From contig CAWZYM010000271.1 in the NCBI GenBank assembly GCA_963966185.1, positions 642,001 through 706,000 of the forward strand: a DNA stretch of 64,000 nt, read 5' to 3'. This document shows, in pieces, positions 30,531-40,044 of this stretch. Position 1 is the stretch's first letter; each line of letters opens with the position of its first letter. A model generated the notes under the pieces. The model was given only the letters and a program-made list of their open reading frames with translations. It had not been told where the DNA came from and did no database searches. The translations under genes and the position numbers were made by a program. This stretch comes from Rhabditoides inermis (taxonomy: Eukaryota; Nematoda; Chromadorea; Rhabditida; Rhabditidae).

Positions 30531-30872
30531 AGTTAGTAAGCTAGCACGCACGGTTGGGAAGCTAGAAGCTAGGAGCAGTCGCCGATGATTTCAGATGGGC
30601 TTGGCGCGGTTGGCGGCGACTGGCTCGTCGCGGCTGCACGCCGTCGACCACATGAACGACGGAACGCCCATCGAGCTGACGGTCGACATCGATGTGGACA
30701 AGGTGGGATCCCGTGTTTTCCTGGTTTGACTGACGGCGAACGCTTTGTTTTTTTAGGGCGAGGCGGTGTTCGACTTTGCTGGCACTGGCCCCGAGGTGAT
30801 GACGTCGTACAACGCGCCCAAGGTCGGCGAGAAACTGTCTCTCTCTCTCTCTCCCTCTCTCCCTCTCTCTCC

Positions 30873-30937
<65 letters not shown>

Positions 30938-32695
30938 GTATCTGTGTCTCTGTCTCTGTGTCTCTGTCTCTATCTCTGACTCTCTCTGTCTCTGACTCTC
31001 TCTCTCGGTTATTTCTTGTGATTCCTATTCCGACATTGTTGCATGTGTATAACTTTCTTTTTCTTATTATAAAACCGTAAAGTTCATTATTCCATCTGCA
31101 TCTTTTCAGGCTGTGACAATGTCTGCCGTGATCTACTGTCTTCGCTGTCTCGTCGGCCGCGACATTCCCCTCAACAACGGATGCCTCGCGCCCGTACAAG
31201 TTAGTTTTATCAATTAAAAACTCCTGTGATCAGATCATGAACATCGTCCGGTAATCCGAATAACGCGGAAGAGAGCTTGACGAATCTCACGGTTAAATGC
31301 TGTGATTTCAGATCCGCATTCCTCCGTCGACCCTTCTCTCTCCGTCGGTGGACGCGGCCGTGGTGGCGGGCAACGTGCAGACCAGCCAGCGCATCTGCGA
31401 CGTCGTGTTCAGGGCGTTCGACGCCGTCGCCGCCAGTCAGGGTCAGCTTTTCAATTTTCATTTCCCACTTTCCTGCGATTATGGCATGGAGTTTGTGTAT
31501 GCTGACAACGTGCAATAGTCCGAGCATGCTTTCGATGGTGCATATAATTCCTGTCTTGCCAGTATCTAGACTGTTTCAGTCTGACTATGAGACGTGATTT
31601 CATACAATCGAGAGTACTCTTTTTCAGGATGCATGAACAACGTGACGTTTGGCGACGCTACGATGGGCTACTACGAGACGGTGGCGGGAGGGGCGGGTGC
31701 AGGAAAGGGATTCGATGGCAGGAGTGGAGTGCACACCCACATGACAAACACCAGGATCACCGACCCCGAGATACTCGAGACCAGGTGGGCGCTTATTAGC
31801 ACATGTCAATGTGATATACGGTAAAGTACAGTAATACAGCGCCTACTGCGGAGTTTATTGTAGGTAATGCTTGTCAAGTGTGCGCTTTGGGGATGCGTTT
31901 TTATGTTGTTGTCCATAAAAACGGATTCGCGTACACGAAACGTAGGACGAGGATCTAACGTCAATCAGTTTTCTTACCAGTGATGCGAAGCAAATAATAA
32001 TAATAATAATTTCTCGCACATTGATCTTTGTCATCCTATTCGAAAACTGTATGCCACTATATCAGAATCGTTCAGGTACCCGGTGATTCTGCGCGAGTTC
32101 TCTCTCCGTTCCGGCTCGGGCGGCGCGGGTCGCTGGAAGGGCGGCGACGGCGTCGTCCGCACCATGCAGTTCCGCCGCCCTCTCTCCCTCTCCCTACTCA
32201 CCGAGAGACGGTGCGCGTCGATTTGTTCTGTAACTGTTCGCTTTTCCACTGTCGTGTTCGGCTGTTCCGTGTGTACTACTCTGCTTGTGCGTGGGATTCG
32301 CCCGCTATCGATGTCGCTCACGTTGTCAGATTGAGGGTATGAGGTTTCTGTGATTCGACTCTTTCAGTGCGTTCACTCCGTACGGTCTGGCTGGTGGGTG
32401 CGACGGGCAGCGGGGGCTGAACCTGCTGACGAGAGAGGGAGTGACGAGGAACATCGGGGGACGGTGCACCATAGACGTGCAAGAGAAGGTGGGTGGAGAA
32501 GGGATAGAGGGGAAGGGAGAGGGCGAGAGGTAAGAAGAGTGATAGAGATAGATGGGGGAGAGGCGTGGAAGGGAGAAAAATAAAGTGGAAGGACATGAAT
32601 AAACAGACAAAGTACAACTGAATAAGCAAGTAAGATCAGTTTAGGACATTCTCGAGCTTCGCACGCCCGGCGGTGGCGGCTACGGACAAAAGTGA
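9655..32695 (+). CDS. OPLAH: 5-oxoprolinase (ATP-hydrolysing), 37 exons
   Basis: It converts 5-oxo-L-proline plus ATP to glutamate, the salvage step of the glutathione cycle, in the cytosol. Exons: 9655-9734, 9845-9966, 10101-10202, 10418-10482, 10689-10796, 11617-11723, 14126-14241, 14512-14644, 15755-15881, 16491-16565, 22356-22472, 22628-22731, 22933-23005, 23051-23134, 23376-23463, 23746-23859, 25510-25627, 25669-25759, 25816-25880, 26193-26295, 26352-26443, 26564-26663, 26714-26815, 28933-29014, 29220-29353, 29520-29636, 29850-29946, 30124-30194, 30328-30441, 30595-30702, 30757-30822, 31110-31199, 31312-31441, 31628-31784, 32076-32210, 32368-32488, 32645-32695. Phases agree throughout: 3759 nt, 1252 residues (human about 1288). 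DRGGTFTD (9-16) and [10 protein letters not shown] (311-320) are the actin-like nucleotide-binding motifs of the hydantoinase A half. The hydantoinase B half starts near 729 and the protein ends in PGGGGYG. The exon 6 start is uncertain (11569 also stays in frame). Introns 11, 24 and 28 appear to be GC-AG. Confidence 0.95.
10579..10670. repeat. 31-bp tandem repeat in intron 4
   Basis: A unit starting ATTCTCCTACCGTAATCCTC repeats at 10579, 10610 and 10641, the third copy diverging. It sits just before the exon 5 acceptor. Confidence 0.85.
11405..11560 (+). repeat. dispersed repeat copy A
   Basis: This matches 15925-16050 imperfectly: AGCAGAGGAAGACGGAG against ATCAGAGGAAGACGGAG, and later ACCGTATTTCGAGCTACAAG against ACCGTATTCGAACTGCAAG. 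Both copies lie in 5-oxoprolinase introns in the same orientation. The family is unknown. Confidence 0.6.
11970..12773. mobile_element. foldback element 1 with tRNA-like arms
   Basis: The 804-bp element lies in 5-oxoprolinase intron 6. Terminal inverted repeats of about 310 bp start CATGGAGTGTCGTTTAGGTC and are mirrored by GACCTAAACGACACTCCATG, flanked by TAA on both sides (11967-11969 and 12774-12776). Each arm holds a tRNA-like cassette: 12171-12242 on plus and about 12505-12572 on minus, with an A-box-like TAGCCTAGTGG and a degenerate B box. The centre (about 12284-12464) has no convincing gene. It is non-autonomous; the 3-bp TWA duplication is compatible with PIF/Harbinger but no transposase is seen. 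Confidence 0.85.
12171..12242 (+). other. tRNA-like cassette in foldback element 1, left arm
   Basis: The A-box-like TAGCCTAGTGGATAGAGC and the B-box-like GGTTCGGACCC are spaced as in a tRNA, and ATTTTGCCA follows within 20 bases. The stems pair poorly, so I do not call a functional tRNA. The mirror copy is on the minus strand at about 12505-12572. Confidence 0.7.
13064..14013. repeat. (CTTTCT)n polypyrimidine tract, about 950 bp
   Basis: A nearly uninterrupted CTTTCT hexamer array on the sense strand of 5-oxoprolinase intron 6, with scattered one- or two-base changes that shift phase. It ends at CGAGAGAGAAAGAGAGAGAG, about 110 bases before exon 7. Long Ser-Phe-Leu and Lys-Arg-Glu frames over it are repeat artefacts. 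Such mirror-symmetric tracts can form triplex DNA. Confidence 0.97.
15925..16050 (+). repeat. dispersed repeat copy B
   Basis: This is the partner of 11405-11560 (see that entry), located 45 bases inside intron 9. Confidence 0.6.
16957..18083 (+). repeat. 1.1-kb segment flanked by direct repeats of about 70 bp
   Basis: A block starting ATTATGTCTCCGTTGCTCTA and ending ACCGGTTTATGCTTG occurs at 16957-17024 and again at 18013-18083, essentially identical. This could be a small terminal-repeat element or two insertions of one short repeat. I found no clear target-site duplication and no coding frame between them. Confidence 0.55.
17893..18014 (+). repeat. 120-bp repeat, copy 1
   Basis: The block from GCAAAAGCCTTGAATGGCG to CGCCCTAAATTGTATT is identical, or nearly so, to 22028-22150. 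Here it runs directly into the second 70-bp repeat at 18013; at 22150 the flank differs. Confidence 0.85.
19590..20290 (+). repeat. minisatellite with CCAGGTTGCGAT core
   Basis: The core (G)CCAGGTTGCGAT recurs many times. It is sparse and degenerate at 19590-20060, then regular at 20070-20290 with ATGAGTATGAGTGCTCAT-type spacers. Variants include CCAGATTGCGAT. Short minus-strand frames over it (repeating a YRNLA-like motif) look like artefacts. Confidence 0.85.
20825..21245 (+). repeat. 165-bp degenerate tandem repeat
   Basis: Three units begin near 20827, 20990 and 21157 with (C/A)(G/A)TCCGTTAAT and each contain a GAAATGAACAGCTTTTTCTG-like segment. Divergence between units is considerable. 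Confidence 0.75.
21365..21420. repeat. GA-rich simple repeat
   Basis: An impure GAGA tract in intron 10, purine-rich on the sense strand. Confidence 0.85.
21764..21840 (+). other. tRNA-like cassette, single copy
   Basis: The A box TGGTGTAGTGG (from 21770) and a perfect B box GGTTCGACTCC are spaced as in a tRNA, and the T stem GCGGG/CCCGC pairs perfectly. Acceptor and anticodon stems do not pair convincingly, so it is probably tRNA-derived, not a working tRNA. GTTTTGCCAGCA follows, as in the foldback elements, but I found no mirror arm. Confidence 0.65.
22028..22150 (+). repeat. 120-bp repeat, copy 2
   Basis: This is the second copy of the block at 17893-18014. Confidence 0.85.
24176..24262 (+). 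repeat. tandem repeat of an ACATTGTATGTATAATAGGC unit
   Basis: Three units of ACATTGTATGTATAATAGGC, the first two followed by a CTCGCACTT-like tail, lie just before the insertion point of foldback element 2. Confidence 0.85.
24275..25038. mobile_element. foldback element 2 with tRNA-like arms
   Basis: The 764-bp element lies in 5-oxoprolinase intron 16. Its terminal inverted repeats start CGAGGAGTGTTGTTAGAGCC, with TTA on both sides (24272-24274, 25039-25041). The arms are long and well conserved. Each carries a tRNA-like cassette, plus strand 24455-24531 and minus strand 24785-24857, with A box TGGCATAGTGG in the left arm and B box GGTTCGATTCC in both, followed by TTTTGCCAGCA. No transposase is encoded. 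It is inserted in another repeat whose relative at 28477-28800 lacks the insertion. Confidence 0.9.
24455..24531 (+). other. tRNA-like cassette in foldback element 2, left arm
   Basis: A box TGGCATAGTGG and B box GGTTCGATTCC both fit pol III consensus. The mirror copy on minus at 24785-24857 keeps the same B box. Function as a tRNA is doubtful because the stems are irregular. Confidence 0.7.
25042..25345 (+). repeat. repeat family F copy 1, with tRNA-like cassette
   Basis: From GCTCAGGATTTTTCGGTG onward this matches the reverse complement of 28470-28785, with moderate divergence. A tRNA-like cassette at about 25156-25230 has TGGCGTAGTGG and GGGTTCGACTT, followed by GTTTTGTCAAA. Its left continuation is interrupted by foldback element 2. 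Confidence 0.75.
27365..28476. mobile_element. palindromic element split by foldback element 3
   Basis: The left part 27365-27480 (ATTATCTTTCAAAAGTACTT onward) is matched in reverse complement by 27589-27643 plus 28422-28476. Removing 27644-28421 and one TGA restores a continuous palindromic element of about 330 bp. It lies in intron 23 of 5-oxoprolinase. Confidence 0.85.
27644..28421. mobile_element. foldback element 3 with tRNA-like arms, nested insertion
   Basis: The 778-bp element has termini CGAGGAGTGTCGTTAGAGCC and its mirror, flanked by TGA on both sides (27641-27643, 28422-28424). tRNA-like cassettes lie at 27825-27897 (plus) and 28170-28242 (minus). The left one has A box TGGCGTAGTGG, and both have B box GGTTCGAGTCC and are followed by TTTTGCCAGCA. 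It is clearly the same family as element 2. The host palindrome's other arm preserves the pre-insertion sequence. Confidence 0.9.
28477..28800 (-). repeat. repeat family F copy 2, with tRNA-like cassette
   Basis: This is the reverse-complement counterpart of 25042-25345 and also extends past it: the minus strand at 28770-28795 reads GCTCGCACTTGGCTCAGG, the undisturbed version of the insertion site of element 2. A minus-strand tRNA-like cassette at about 28590-28665 has TAGCGCAGTGG and GGGTTCGATCT, followed by GTTTTGTCAAA. Confidence 0.75.
30490..30529. repeat. (CT)n microsatellite
   Basis: Pure CT, sense-strand pyrimidine, in intron 29 of 5-oxoprolinase. Confidence 0.95.
30838..31010. repeat. 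(CT)n grading into (TCTCTG)n
   Basis: A sense-strand pyrimidine-rich tract in intron 31 that becomes CTCTGT/CTATCT toward its 3' end. Confidence 0.95.
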
Positions 32696-32875
32696 TAGCT
32701 GATACCCAAATTGCCAAGTGCCATCACAAGCGTACTTACTGTGATCGAGATTAATTGTCGATATTTTATACATAACAGATTTCAAAAGATAAATATTTAT
32801 AATGTATCTTCATTATAGTTTTCACATTCATGGAACAGTAGTTTTTCGTGATAGGAAAGATTAACTACATCACTG

Positions 32876-34734
32876 TTATCCTTTTTGGAAAGCATTGGCA
32901 ACTTTATCGGCCAGTTTTCCCAGCAGACTCGAGTGCTGGTCTCTGTTAGGGGCGTCCGTAGACTGCGGGTAGTCGAGTGGACAGCCCGCCTTGCCGTATG
33001 ACGTCACCTGAAGATGTTGATACGATAGTAGTGTGTATACGAATGTTGTAACACACCAGCACTCCGAAGTAGTTGCGGTGATCGAAAATGTAGTCGGCAA
33101 CGTTGGATGGTTGGAAGACGAGCTGAACGAGTGTATGTGGTGGGTTTTCGTCATTTTTTTCTCCTGTGCTTTCGCTAAAGTTGTACTCCAAGAGTTGTAG
33201 TGTAGGTCAAGGACCGACTACTGATTACTACTTCGTCAATTGTCGTTCCTTGACCTCCACTACAACTCTGGCAGAGCACACATTTTTTGTTGCCGTAAGT
33301 ACCGTAACTTTTGAGAACAGTTATCGTGATGAGGCGCGTTTACATCATATGCGTGCGCTTATGACAAGAAGTTTTTGAGAACGAAAAAAACCTGGTCGGA
33401 GCAGTTGAAGTCTTCATTCTTCGGTTCACCCGTGCATTCCACATATTCCGAACCGGGCAGCATCGATTCGGGGTACCTGAACGGTCTATGGATCGGAATG
33501 TCCACTGTCCCACCATATCTCTGTTCCGTGGTGGTAGGCCTTTGTTGTGTTGAGGAACTGGCACGGGCGGCTCTGCCCCTGCGCGATCGCCGACCCATCG
33601 GGTGCTGTCGAGTCCTAAACGAATGACATTGTTCTCCCCTGCTCTCGAAGTCGTTTCACCTTATTGCAGTACGGCAGATGCGGTACGATGTCTTGGCGGT
33701 AAACAACGCGGTAGCTGAAATGATTATTAGTAATTCACGGAAGAAATGTTTTCATCCAAGACATGCTCACCTCTGTATTCCTAGCGCGTCGTGGTTGACG
33801 GCGAACTCGCCGTTTCCCACCCTCGGCTGGCCGAATGTGTACAGAACCAGGTTGCCGGGTGGAACTATTCCTGAAACGAATAAGTGTATCTCGCCTCGTC
33901 GATCAATCACTAACCCTCTTTGACGAGTTTCGCTGCGCAGAGGGAGGCGAGTGCGCCTCCCAATGAATGGCCTGTCACTTTCACAGAGTAATCCTGTAGT
34001 GAAATTATGAGAACTGCGTTTCAATGTTGTCACATACCCGGTAATCATTGCGCGACGCGACGTACCACACACTCTGCCATAGCACGTCGAGTGCACGCGA
34101 AAAGTATTTGTTCACCTCAATACGCGTTGAGATCACTATCGATGACGTCAATATGTACCTTTCCCATTCCCAGAAAGTCGATGCCTCCACTGAGAGAGTT
34201 CCAACCTTCCGCTAGTAGCTGATCGTTTGTTCGAGTGCCTCTGTGAAACGAAACTATGTTAAGGTTTTCGACAGAAAAGAAATTGTACCTGAACACAATT
34301 ATGAGATCTTTGTTTGTTGTCGATTTCACTAAAACACACAACTCGTGTATTTAGTATTCTGGGTGAGAATCTCGTTCTTACCGATATATCCCGAACAGAC
34401 AGTTTTGAATTTATCGCATATTTCTGCGAACCGAGTGACGAATTCATACGAAGCGTCGGGGTACGCACTGAAACGAAGAAACAAACAGCGTATGAGAGTT
34501 ATCACTAGTTGACGCACGCGGTACTGCAACTAATGGACGCGTTGATGTTGTCACTATACGCTGCTCCTGCCAGCTTGATCATCTAGCAAAAAAAACTGTA
34601 TAATTAGGAACTGTATAACACAACAAGCTTACCTGTTTTGCCAAGTTCTCGGAATAGTTTGTTTTCGGCTGGGAAATTGTTAGCGATACGGTGAATAGAA
34701 GAAATATGAAACTTAGTAGTTGTGAGACAGTCAT
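32876..34734 (-). CDS. secreted class 3 lipase, 13 exons
   Basis: Minus-strand exons: 34734-34633, 34582-34518, 34467-34382, 34328-34289, 34240-34159, 34115-34038, 33993-33915, 33870-33771, 33714-33660, 33614-33514, 33476-33392, 33122-33057, 33007-32876. All are GT-AG and phases agree: 356 residues. Residues 1-21 form a signal peptide. The alpha/beta-hydrolase nucleophile elbow is GHSLGG with Ser161, the oxyanion strand is IVFRGT near 95-100, Asp219 lies in YRQDIVPHLP, and the likely catalytic His258 lies in YHHGTEIW, completing a triad. It should hydrolyse ester bonds of lipids outside the cell or in a vesicle or gut lumen; the substrate is not known. Introns are mostly 37-60 bases, unlike the neighbouring 5-oxoprolinase. 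The intron within the IWYPE motif (33513-33477) is only 37 bases. An acceptor (TTCCCAG) ends 13 bases before ATG. The gene is convergent with 5-oxoprolinase, 180 bp apart. Confidence 0.92.
33191..33269. repeat. short inverted repeat in a lipase intron
   Basis: AGAGTTGTAGTGTAGGTCAAGGA at 33191-33213 is nearly the reverse complement of 33247-33269, with one mismatch. It would form a 23-bp hairpin in the largest intron of the lipase gene; it may be a small MITE. Confidence 0.75.
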
Positions 34735-35869
34735 AGCAGGAATGAGTCTGGGAACTCTGCGCGTTCACTCAATGTCGATTTTTCATGTGTTGACTGAACA
34801 AACACTACAATGATTTCACGTGAAAAGAGATTTGCCACTTGAGAAATTTCTTACAGTACAAACGCTTAAAAGTCAAAAATCACTATATATTAATTGCCGA
34901 TATTTATGCAGGTTGAATGGTTCACTTGGTGTAACAGTAACTTGCTTCTAATTTCTAATCGGTGTTTTCTTTTTGATTCTGAGAGTTTGACAACGGTCTA
35001 ATCGATTGCTGGTCGCGGCGAAGCAACCAAAAAAAGTCATGATTGTCGTTTATCATAGTGGATAGTGAGCAAATGGATATCTTCGATTAGAAGCGATGAA
35101 TTACTTACACCAAGTTATCTCACATCCTTTTTGATTCAACACAGAGTTCTTAAAGTATTGAAATCAATCAAATTTTTTGTAGTTTTTCGACTTTTTCAGT
35201 GTGTAGTAGGATACCTGAGCGTAAGACGGATTTTTTTAGTTTTGGTTGCTGGACGAAGCTTCTCGAATAGTTTGAGTTGTCACCATGCGGTGCGCCTGCC
35301 AACTTATGATCACATGTCTTTATTAAAATGATCGAAGCCGACTAGGCCGATCGCGAATGTTATACTGGTATGTACCTATCAGCTTGAACTCGCCCTTTTT
35401 CAACTTTCAAATGTAGAACTTCGTTTTTACAGCGCTGAGTTTTCAGAGATCTTAATGCTAAGTCTTATCATTTGATATGCCTTTAGTGTAATTATAAGTT
35501 GTAGTCTTTTAGCTAGTGTCTATATGTACCCTTCATTTTGAAAATGATATAATGTACTCTTAACATTCACTGGAACATTAATAGTTGGCAGTCAGCTAGC
35601 AGGCTTCAAAGAGCGTATTAGTGCTGGACGCCCTCGAAAGAGCATTGCGTTCTATGCGTCTTTTGCGAGATGTAAAGATCAAACAGGCACGCCTTTCTTT
35701 TTTTACGCCTTCAAAAGACTCGTGCACAAAAATACATTGTGTACGGTAATCAGAGAAGTTGTCTATTTAGTGGTTACAAATACTAGCGAGAACACATTTC
35801 ATGGCACATATGCATATCATGCCACATTTCATCAGCTATCCTTGACTATTGGTCGGTTCTCTATTCGAC
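34735..35869. other. divergent intergenic region
   Basis: AT-rich DNA between the lipase and receptor start codons, presumably with both promoters. I see no exon, repeat or clear core promoter in it. Confidence 0.5.
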
Positions 35870-37208
35870 ATGCTCGGCTACGGTGGTTTTCCTCTACAGG
35901 TAATAGTCACTAAACAAAACGCGAAAACGATGTTTGCAGGTGCGACTTGCGTACGTGAGCTCGATCCTCTCTGTGCTCTCGAACCTGTCACTGATATGGG
36001 TGATGCGGCATTCGTCGACGCGAAGTTGCATGCGGCAGTACAAACGGCTGCTGTACATCTTCGCACTCGTCAACATCTACTTCTCCACAGTCAACGCCGT
36101 CGTCGCGCCGGTGAGAGACATGTGTGATCTGTGCAGGATGAACTCGCACAGGTGTGCTTCTCTTCGACGCACGGCTACGCGATAGTCAGTCTGTCGCCGT
36201 TCCTTCCCGCCAACCGCGTTCCCTGGCTCCTCCTCTTCGAATCGGCCTACGTGCTCTGCTTCGTCTCGCTCACATCACAGTTTGTGTATCGCTGTGTCGT
36301 GATTTGTTTGTGAGTAGTTATTTTCTCATGACAAGCGACCGTGTGTTTTCCAGCCCTCAGCACCTCGGTAGGTTGAATCGCTATCTGCCCGCCTACGTCA
36401 TGCTTGCGGGTTATTTAGTAGCCGCATTTTTGTACTCTATTCAAGTTGCAAAGCCGACCAGTGGCCAAATAAAAGTGGTGAGAGATGTTTTCTTCTGCAA
36501 CATTTCCAATACTAGCTGGACAACGAAACACCAAGAAAATAGGAATGTTTTCAGATAGCGCCAGCCATTTTCTCACAGTTCAATTTCAAGGTGGCCGAAA
36601 ACGGAGTTATCGGCTTTCAGTACAGAGACGTGAGCAAGTGGATGCAATTAAAGCACGCGATAGCTTCCAGCCGCTCACCGCCAACTCGACCCTGTCACCA
36701 GCCGCTGTCGGCGGATTCGCGTCCGCGTTCGCGCACATGTCGTTGCTGCTCTTGATCATGTGCGGCTCGTCGCTGTTGATAGTGCGCAAGATGCGGCAGC
36801 CCGGTCTGCCGCCCGTCGTGAGACGGCTCGAGACACAGTACTGCCGCGTGCTCGCGCTGCAGGTCAGAGACACCGTTTACCCCTCAACTAATCCTTACCT
36901 CAACTAATTCCAGACACTCATCCCCCTCACCTTCAACTCCATCCCGTTCCTCGTCGTCGCCGCGCTGCCCCTATTCGGTGGGTGAGGTTGGGAAGGGCTA
37001 GCGTACGACTCGCTCAGGTGTGCGCAGCGCGCTCACGTCGGTCGTGTGTCTGGCGGTGTCTCTCTACCCGATCGTCGACCCACTCATCGCACTCTACTTC
37101 ATCAGAGAGTTCCGCGCCACAGCCGTCCGTCTCGTTGGCTCCATGGTCAAAGCGCCCCAGTCGCTTCCCGCGTGCTCGTCTATCGACAGCATCTCCCACA
37201 CCTTCTAA
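35870..37208 (+). CDS. nematode seven-transmembrane chemoreceptor, Str-like, 8 exons
   Basis: Exons: 35870-35899, 35940-36110, 36137-36309 (or from 36152), 36354-36477, 36555-36629, 36671-36862, 36914-36977, 37018-37208. Phases agree; about 339 residues, the usual length of Str-superfamily receptors. Hydrophobic segments are seen in order, including FALVNIYFSTVNAVVAP, LLFESAYVLCFVSLTSQFVY, AYVMLAGYLVAAFLYSI, FAHMSLLLLIMCGSSLLIV, FNSIPFLVVAALPLF and LTSVVCLAVSLYPIVDPLIA. The last helix ends YPIVDPLIALYFIREFR, the signature of nematode serpentine receptors of the Str/Srd/Srh/Srj group. It is expected in the membrane of chemosensory neurons; the ligand is unknown. The first short exon and its ATG are the least certain part. 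AATAAA follows the stop by about 70 bases. Confidence 0.85.
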
Positions 37209-37279
37209 GAGACAGTACGAAAGTGTCGCGTGCTCGCTTGTGTTTTCCGTAGTTGTATTGTTGCTTGTAGTTGGACGAC

Positions 37280-37285
37280 AATAAA
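37280..37285 (+). terminator. polyadenylation signal of the receptor gene
   Basis: AATAAA lies 72 bases after the TAA stop of the chemoreceptor gene, the only consensus signal downstream. Confidence 0.7.
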
Positions 37286-37299
37286 CTGTTGCTATCCAG

Positions 37300-39090
37300 T
37301 TGGCGACTGATCGTCGCTCTCTATGTAGCACACATGAACACATTGATAACATGAGAAAATCCCCAGTATGCAATCAGTGAACATGACAAACAGGTATGGA
37401 TGAAGCTCATGTCAGCTTGAAGGGACTCTGAATTTTGAAGTTGATGAGTTAGAGAATGTGAAAATGAAAATGATGCACTTCACTTTTGTCGAAACAACTG
37501 TGTCGGAGATACCTATGAATCGGTGAAATTTTTTGCTGAACATCAAACATTGGCACCAATTGGCACCAATTTCTGCAATTTGACACATTTTAGCGCTCAC
37601 TTTTTATCAACTTACAGAAACTTACAGCACATCGTTGTTGTATTGAAACAACTAGTTTTCATCGGTCTTTCACGTCCCGGTGCTGCGGTGCTAACTCAAT
37701 TTCGAAATTCAGAGTGTACACCCTCTTTAATAGCTGATGAGTACAGGATTTCTATCGTGTGTGTATAGGTGCATCTCTCGGGGGAAAACTGTTCCAGTTC
37801 CCGCTCAATCACGATCACAATTTTCATTCACCACATTGTTTGAACTTTTTTGACAACGAACCAAATGTAACCGGCTTAGCGGTTCTCCATCAGAGTGGAC
37901 AGAAAGACGACAAAAGAAAAGATCTTCACTCCAGCTTCACATAACCACTGACGTTCTCTTATGAGGAAAATGCTGTGGTTGTTACTGTTTGCTCACTCTT
38001 ATCAGGGTAAGACGAAAAGGAATATAGTCAGAAATAGCACAACAGAGAATAACACTGAAAATGAAGCAAGTCACAAGTGAGAGGCTCCGAAAAGAAACTT
38101 ACAAAATAAAAGAAGCAACAGTTTTTTGGTAGGATCACGCGGCGTAGATTTGAAGAATTTCATTCCATTAAAAAGAAAAGTTTCATTGTTGAAAATGAGA
38201 TACTGTTTTCACTGAGAAAAATAAGATACTGTTTTTACTGAGAAATTTGAAATTTAAAAGTGCATTCGGTGGGTTCCAGTTGCGACGCCCAGCAATTATC
38301 TTGGGCGCAACAATTTACGCAAATAGTGCAAAAAAAGAAATTTCCTTCAGTTATGCTTTGATTGATTGACAAATTGACAAATGTGGTCGTCGAGAGAGTA
38401 TTGAGGGTGATCTTTCAACAATGTTTGAGATATAGCTGACAACCCACTGTGTAGTTTCTTTCGCCATGTGCATGTGAGTTATGCGCCACATGAAAAAAAC
38501 ATGTGGTATTATCGACAAATTTTGTTGCTGATATTTAAAATCCACCGTAAACAAGGATGTTGAAAAAATGGTCTCGCAAAAATATAAAAGTTTTCACCTC
38601 TTTTCAAAGTTTGCAGGTCATTTTAAAAAAGCCCTTCACGGTAAAAGTCAATCAACGTCAATATTTTATAGAGGCCGAGATCGTATCATATGTACGAAAG
38701 AAATAATAAGATTTTCCCCACAACAAATTGCATATAGAGTTTTATTACAATTGTTCAAACTCCTTTTGCCAAGTAATCGGCACTTCAATTATTCGGCACT
38801 CCACGACGATATGGAACGTTAAAGTAACAGTGGCGCTATTTTTTCGACCCAGGCTTGATTCTTGAACCATCAGAACATGAAACAAACCAAAAAATAACGG
38901 TAGAACACCAAAACCCCCATAACCCCACAAAAAACCCCAGACGTGGGTTTTTTATTTGTTTGAACTGCGCGGGACACGCGTTACGCGTCAGGGCCTCTGT
39001 GCATGCCCCGTCAAGGTGTATCAGCTGTTGGTATCGTTTATACTGTTTGGTTGTTTATTTTGTTATTCGATTAGTTTATTAAGTTTATTT
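37300..39090. other. intergenic region, no gene recognised
   Basis: AT-rich, with short unconvincing open frames on both strands. I see no exon series, no long inverted repeat and no tRNA-like sequence. Confidence 0.5.
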
Positions 39091-39104
39091 GTTTCCAATT
39101 TGTG

Positions 39105-39840
39105 ATGACAAATGCGCATGAAAAGGACGTCTACCTCGAGAAGAAGTGGAAGATCGAGTACGTTAGGGAGTTCGGCTACCTGGGACGACTACTGAGCTGC
39201 GAGAAGGACGACAAGGACGAGATTACGCGACGCATCCAGAGTGGTTGGGCAGGATTCCAGAAGCACAAACACTTCCTCACCCTGCAAAGTGCCCCGATGA
39301 GACTTGAGACTACGACGGAAGGTATTCCGTGCGGGAGTACTGTCGTGCATGACGTACGGCTGCGAGACGTGGAGCAACAAGGACGAGGACCTTCAAAGAC
39401 TGCAGAGAGCTCAAAGGAAGATGGAACGCCAGATGCTGGGAATCACCCTTCGCGACCGCATCCGAAGCAGCACCATACGAAGGCAGACGCGCGTCCGTGA
39501 CGTCATCCAGGAAGTGCGACAGAGGAAGTGGAGGTTCGCAGAGAGGATCTTCAATGCGGACGGACGACGATGGGCAAAGGAGATTGTGAACTGGAAACCG
39601 AAGAAGACAGCTCGACCTGGCAGGCCATACAAGGAGTGGGAGGACGAGTTCGCGGATGCTATCGATCTACCCAAGAAAGATGCACGAACGGAATGGCGAC
39701 ACCGAATCACACAACACGACCAATGGAATGATCTATTCTCCCAGCGCTTATACTAAGACCTCTCATGCATGTGTACTTTGTACTTTATGTTCATGAAACG
39801 CGATTCTGGATAAACCTTGATTTGATTTGATTTGATTGTT
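39105..39840 (+). pseudogene. 3' remnant of a non-LTR retrotransposon (reverse-transcriptase C-terminus)
   Basis: The first frame reads FGYLGRLLS and RRIQSGWAGFQKH; the continuation in another frame reads RAGVLSCMTYGCETW, RAQRKMERQMLGITLRDRIR and RRWAKEIVNW, then ARPGRPYKEWEDEFADAIDL, ending in TAA at 39756. This is the C-terminal region typical of RTE-like element polymerases found in many animals. The frames separate at about 39298-39312, where GAGACTT is followed by GAGACTA, a 7-bp tandem duplication that breaks the frame. There is no endonuclease or RT catalytic core upstream, so the copy is 5'-truncated. The 3' end carries a repeated TTGATTTGAT tail (39817-39838), as expected for this type. 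Confidence 0.85.
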
Positions 39841-40044
39841 TCCAATTATCTATTTGACATCACGCGAACGGTTCAGAATGTGTGTGTAGCTTCAAAGTTG
39901 TTCAGGTCGACGCTAGCTGTTGTTTATTGATTGTTGCCAACGTTGTTTCTTGCAATATATCCCCGTCGTTATTGTTGTTATTATTATTTTTTCAATACGT
40001 GAGTGAGCGTGTTGTCTAGCATCCTATTATTGATTATGAGTGTG

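Noticed and set aside
9655..34734. Operon linking 5-oxoprolinase and the lipase
   Set aside because: They are on opposite strands and convergent, so they cannot share a transcript.
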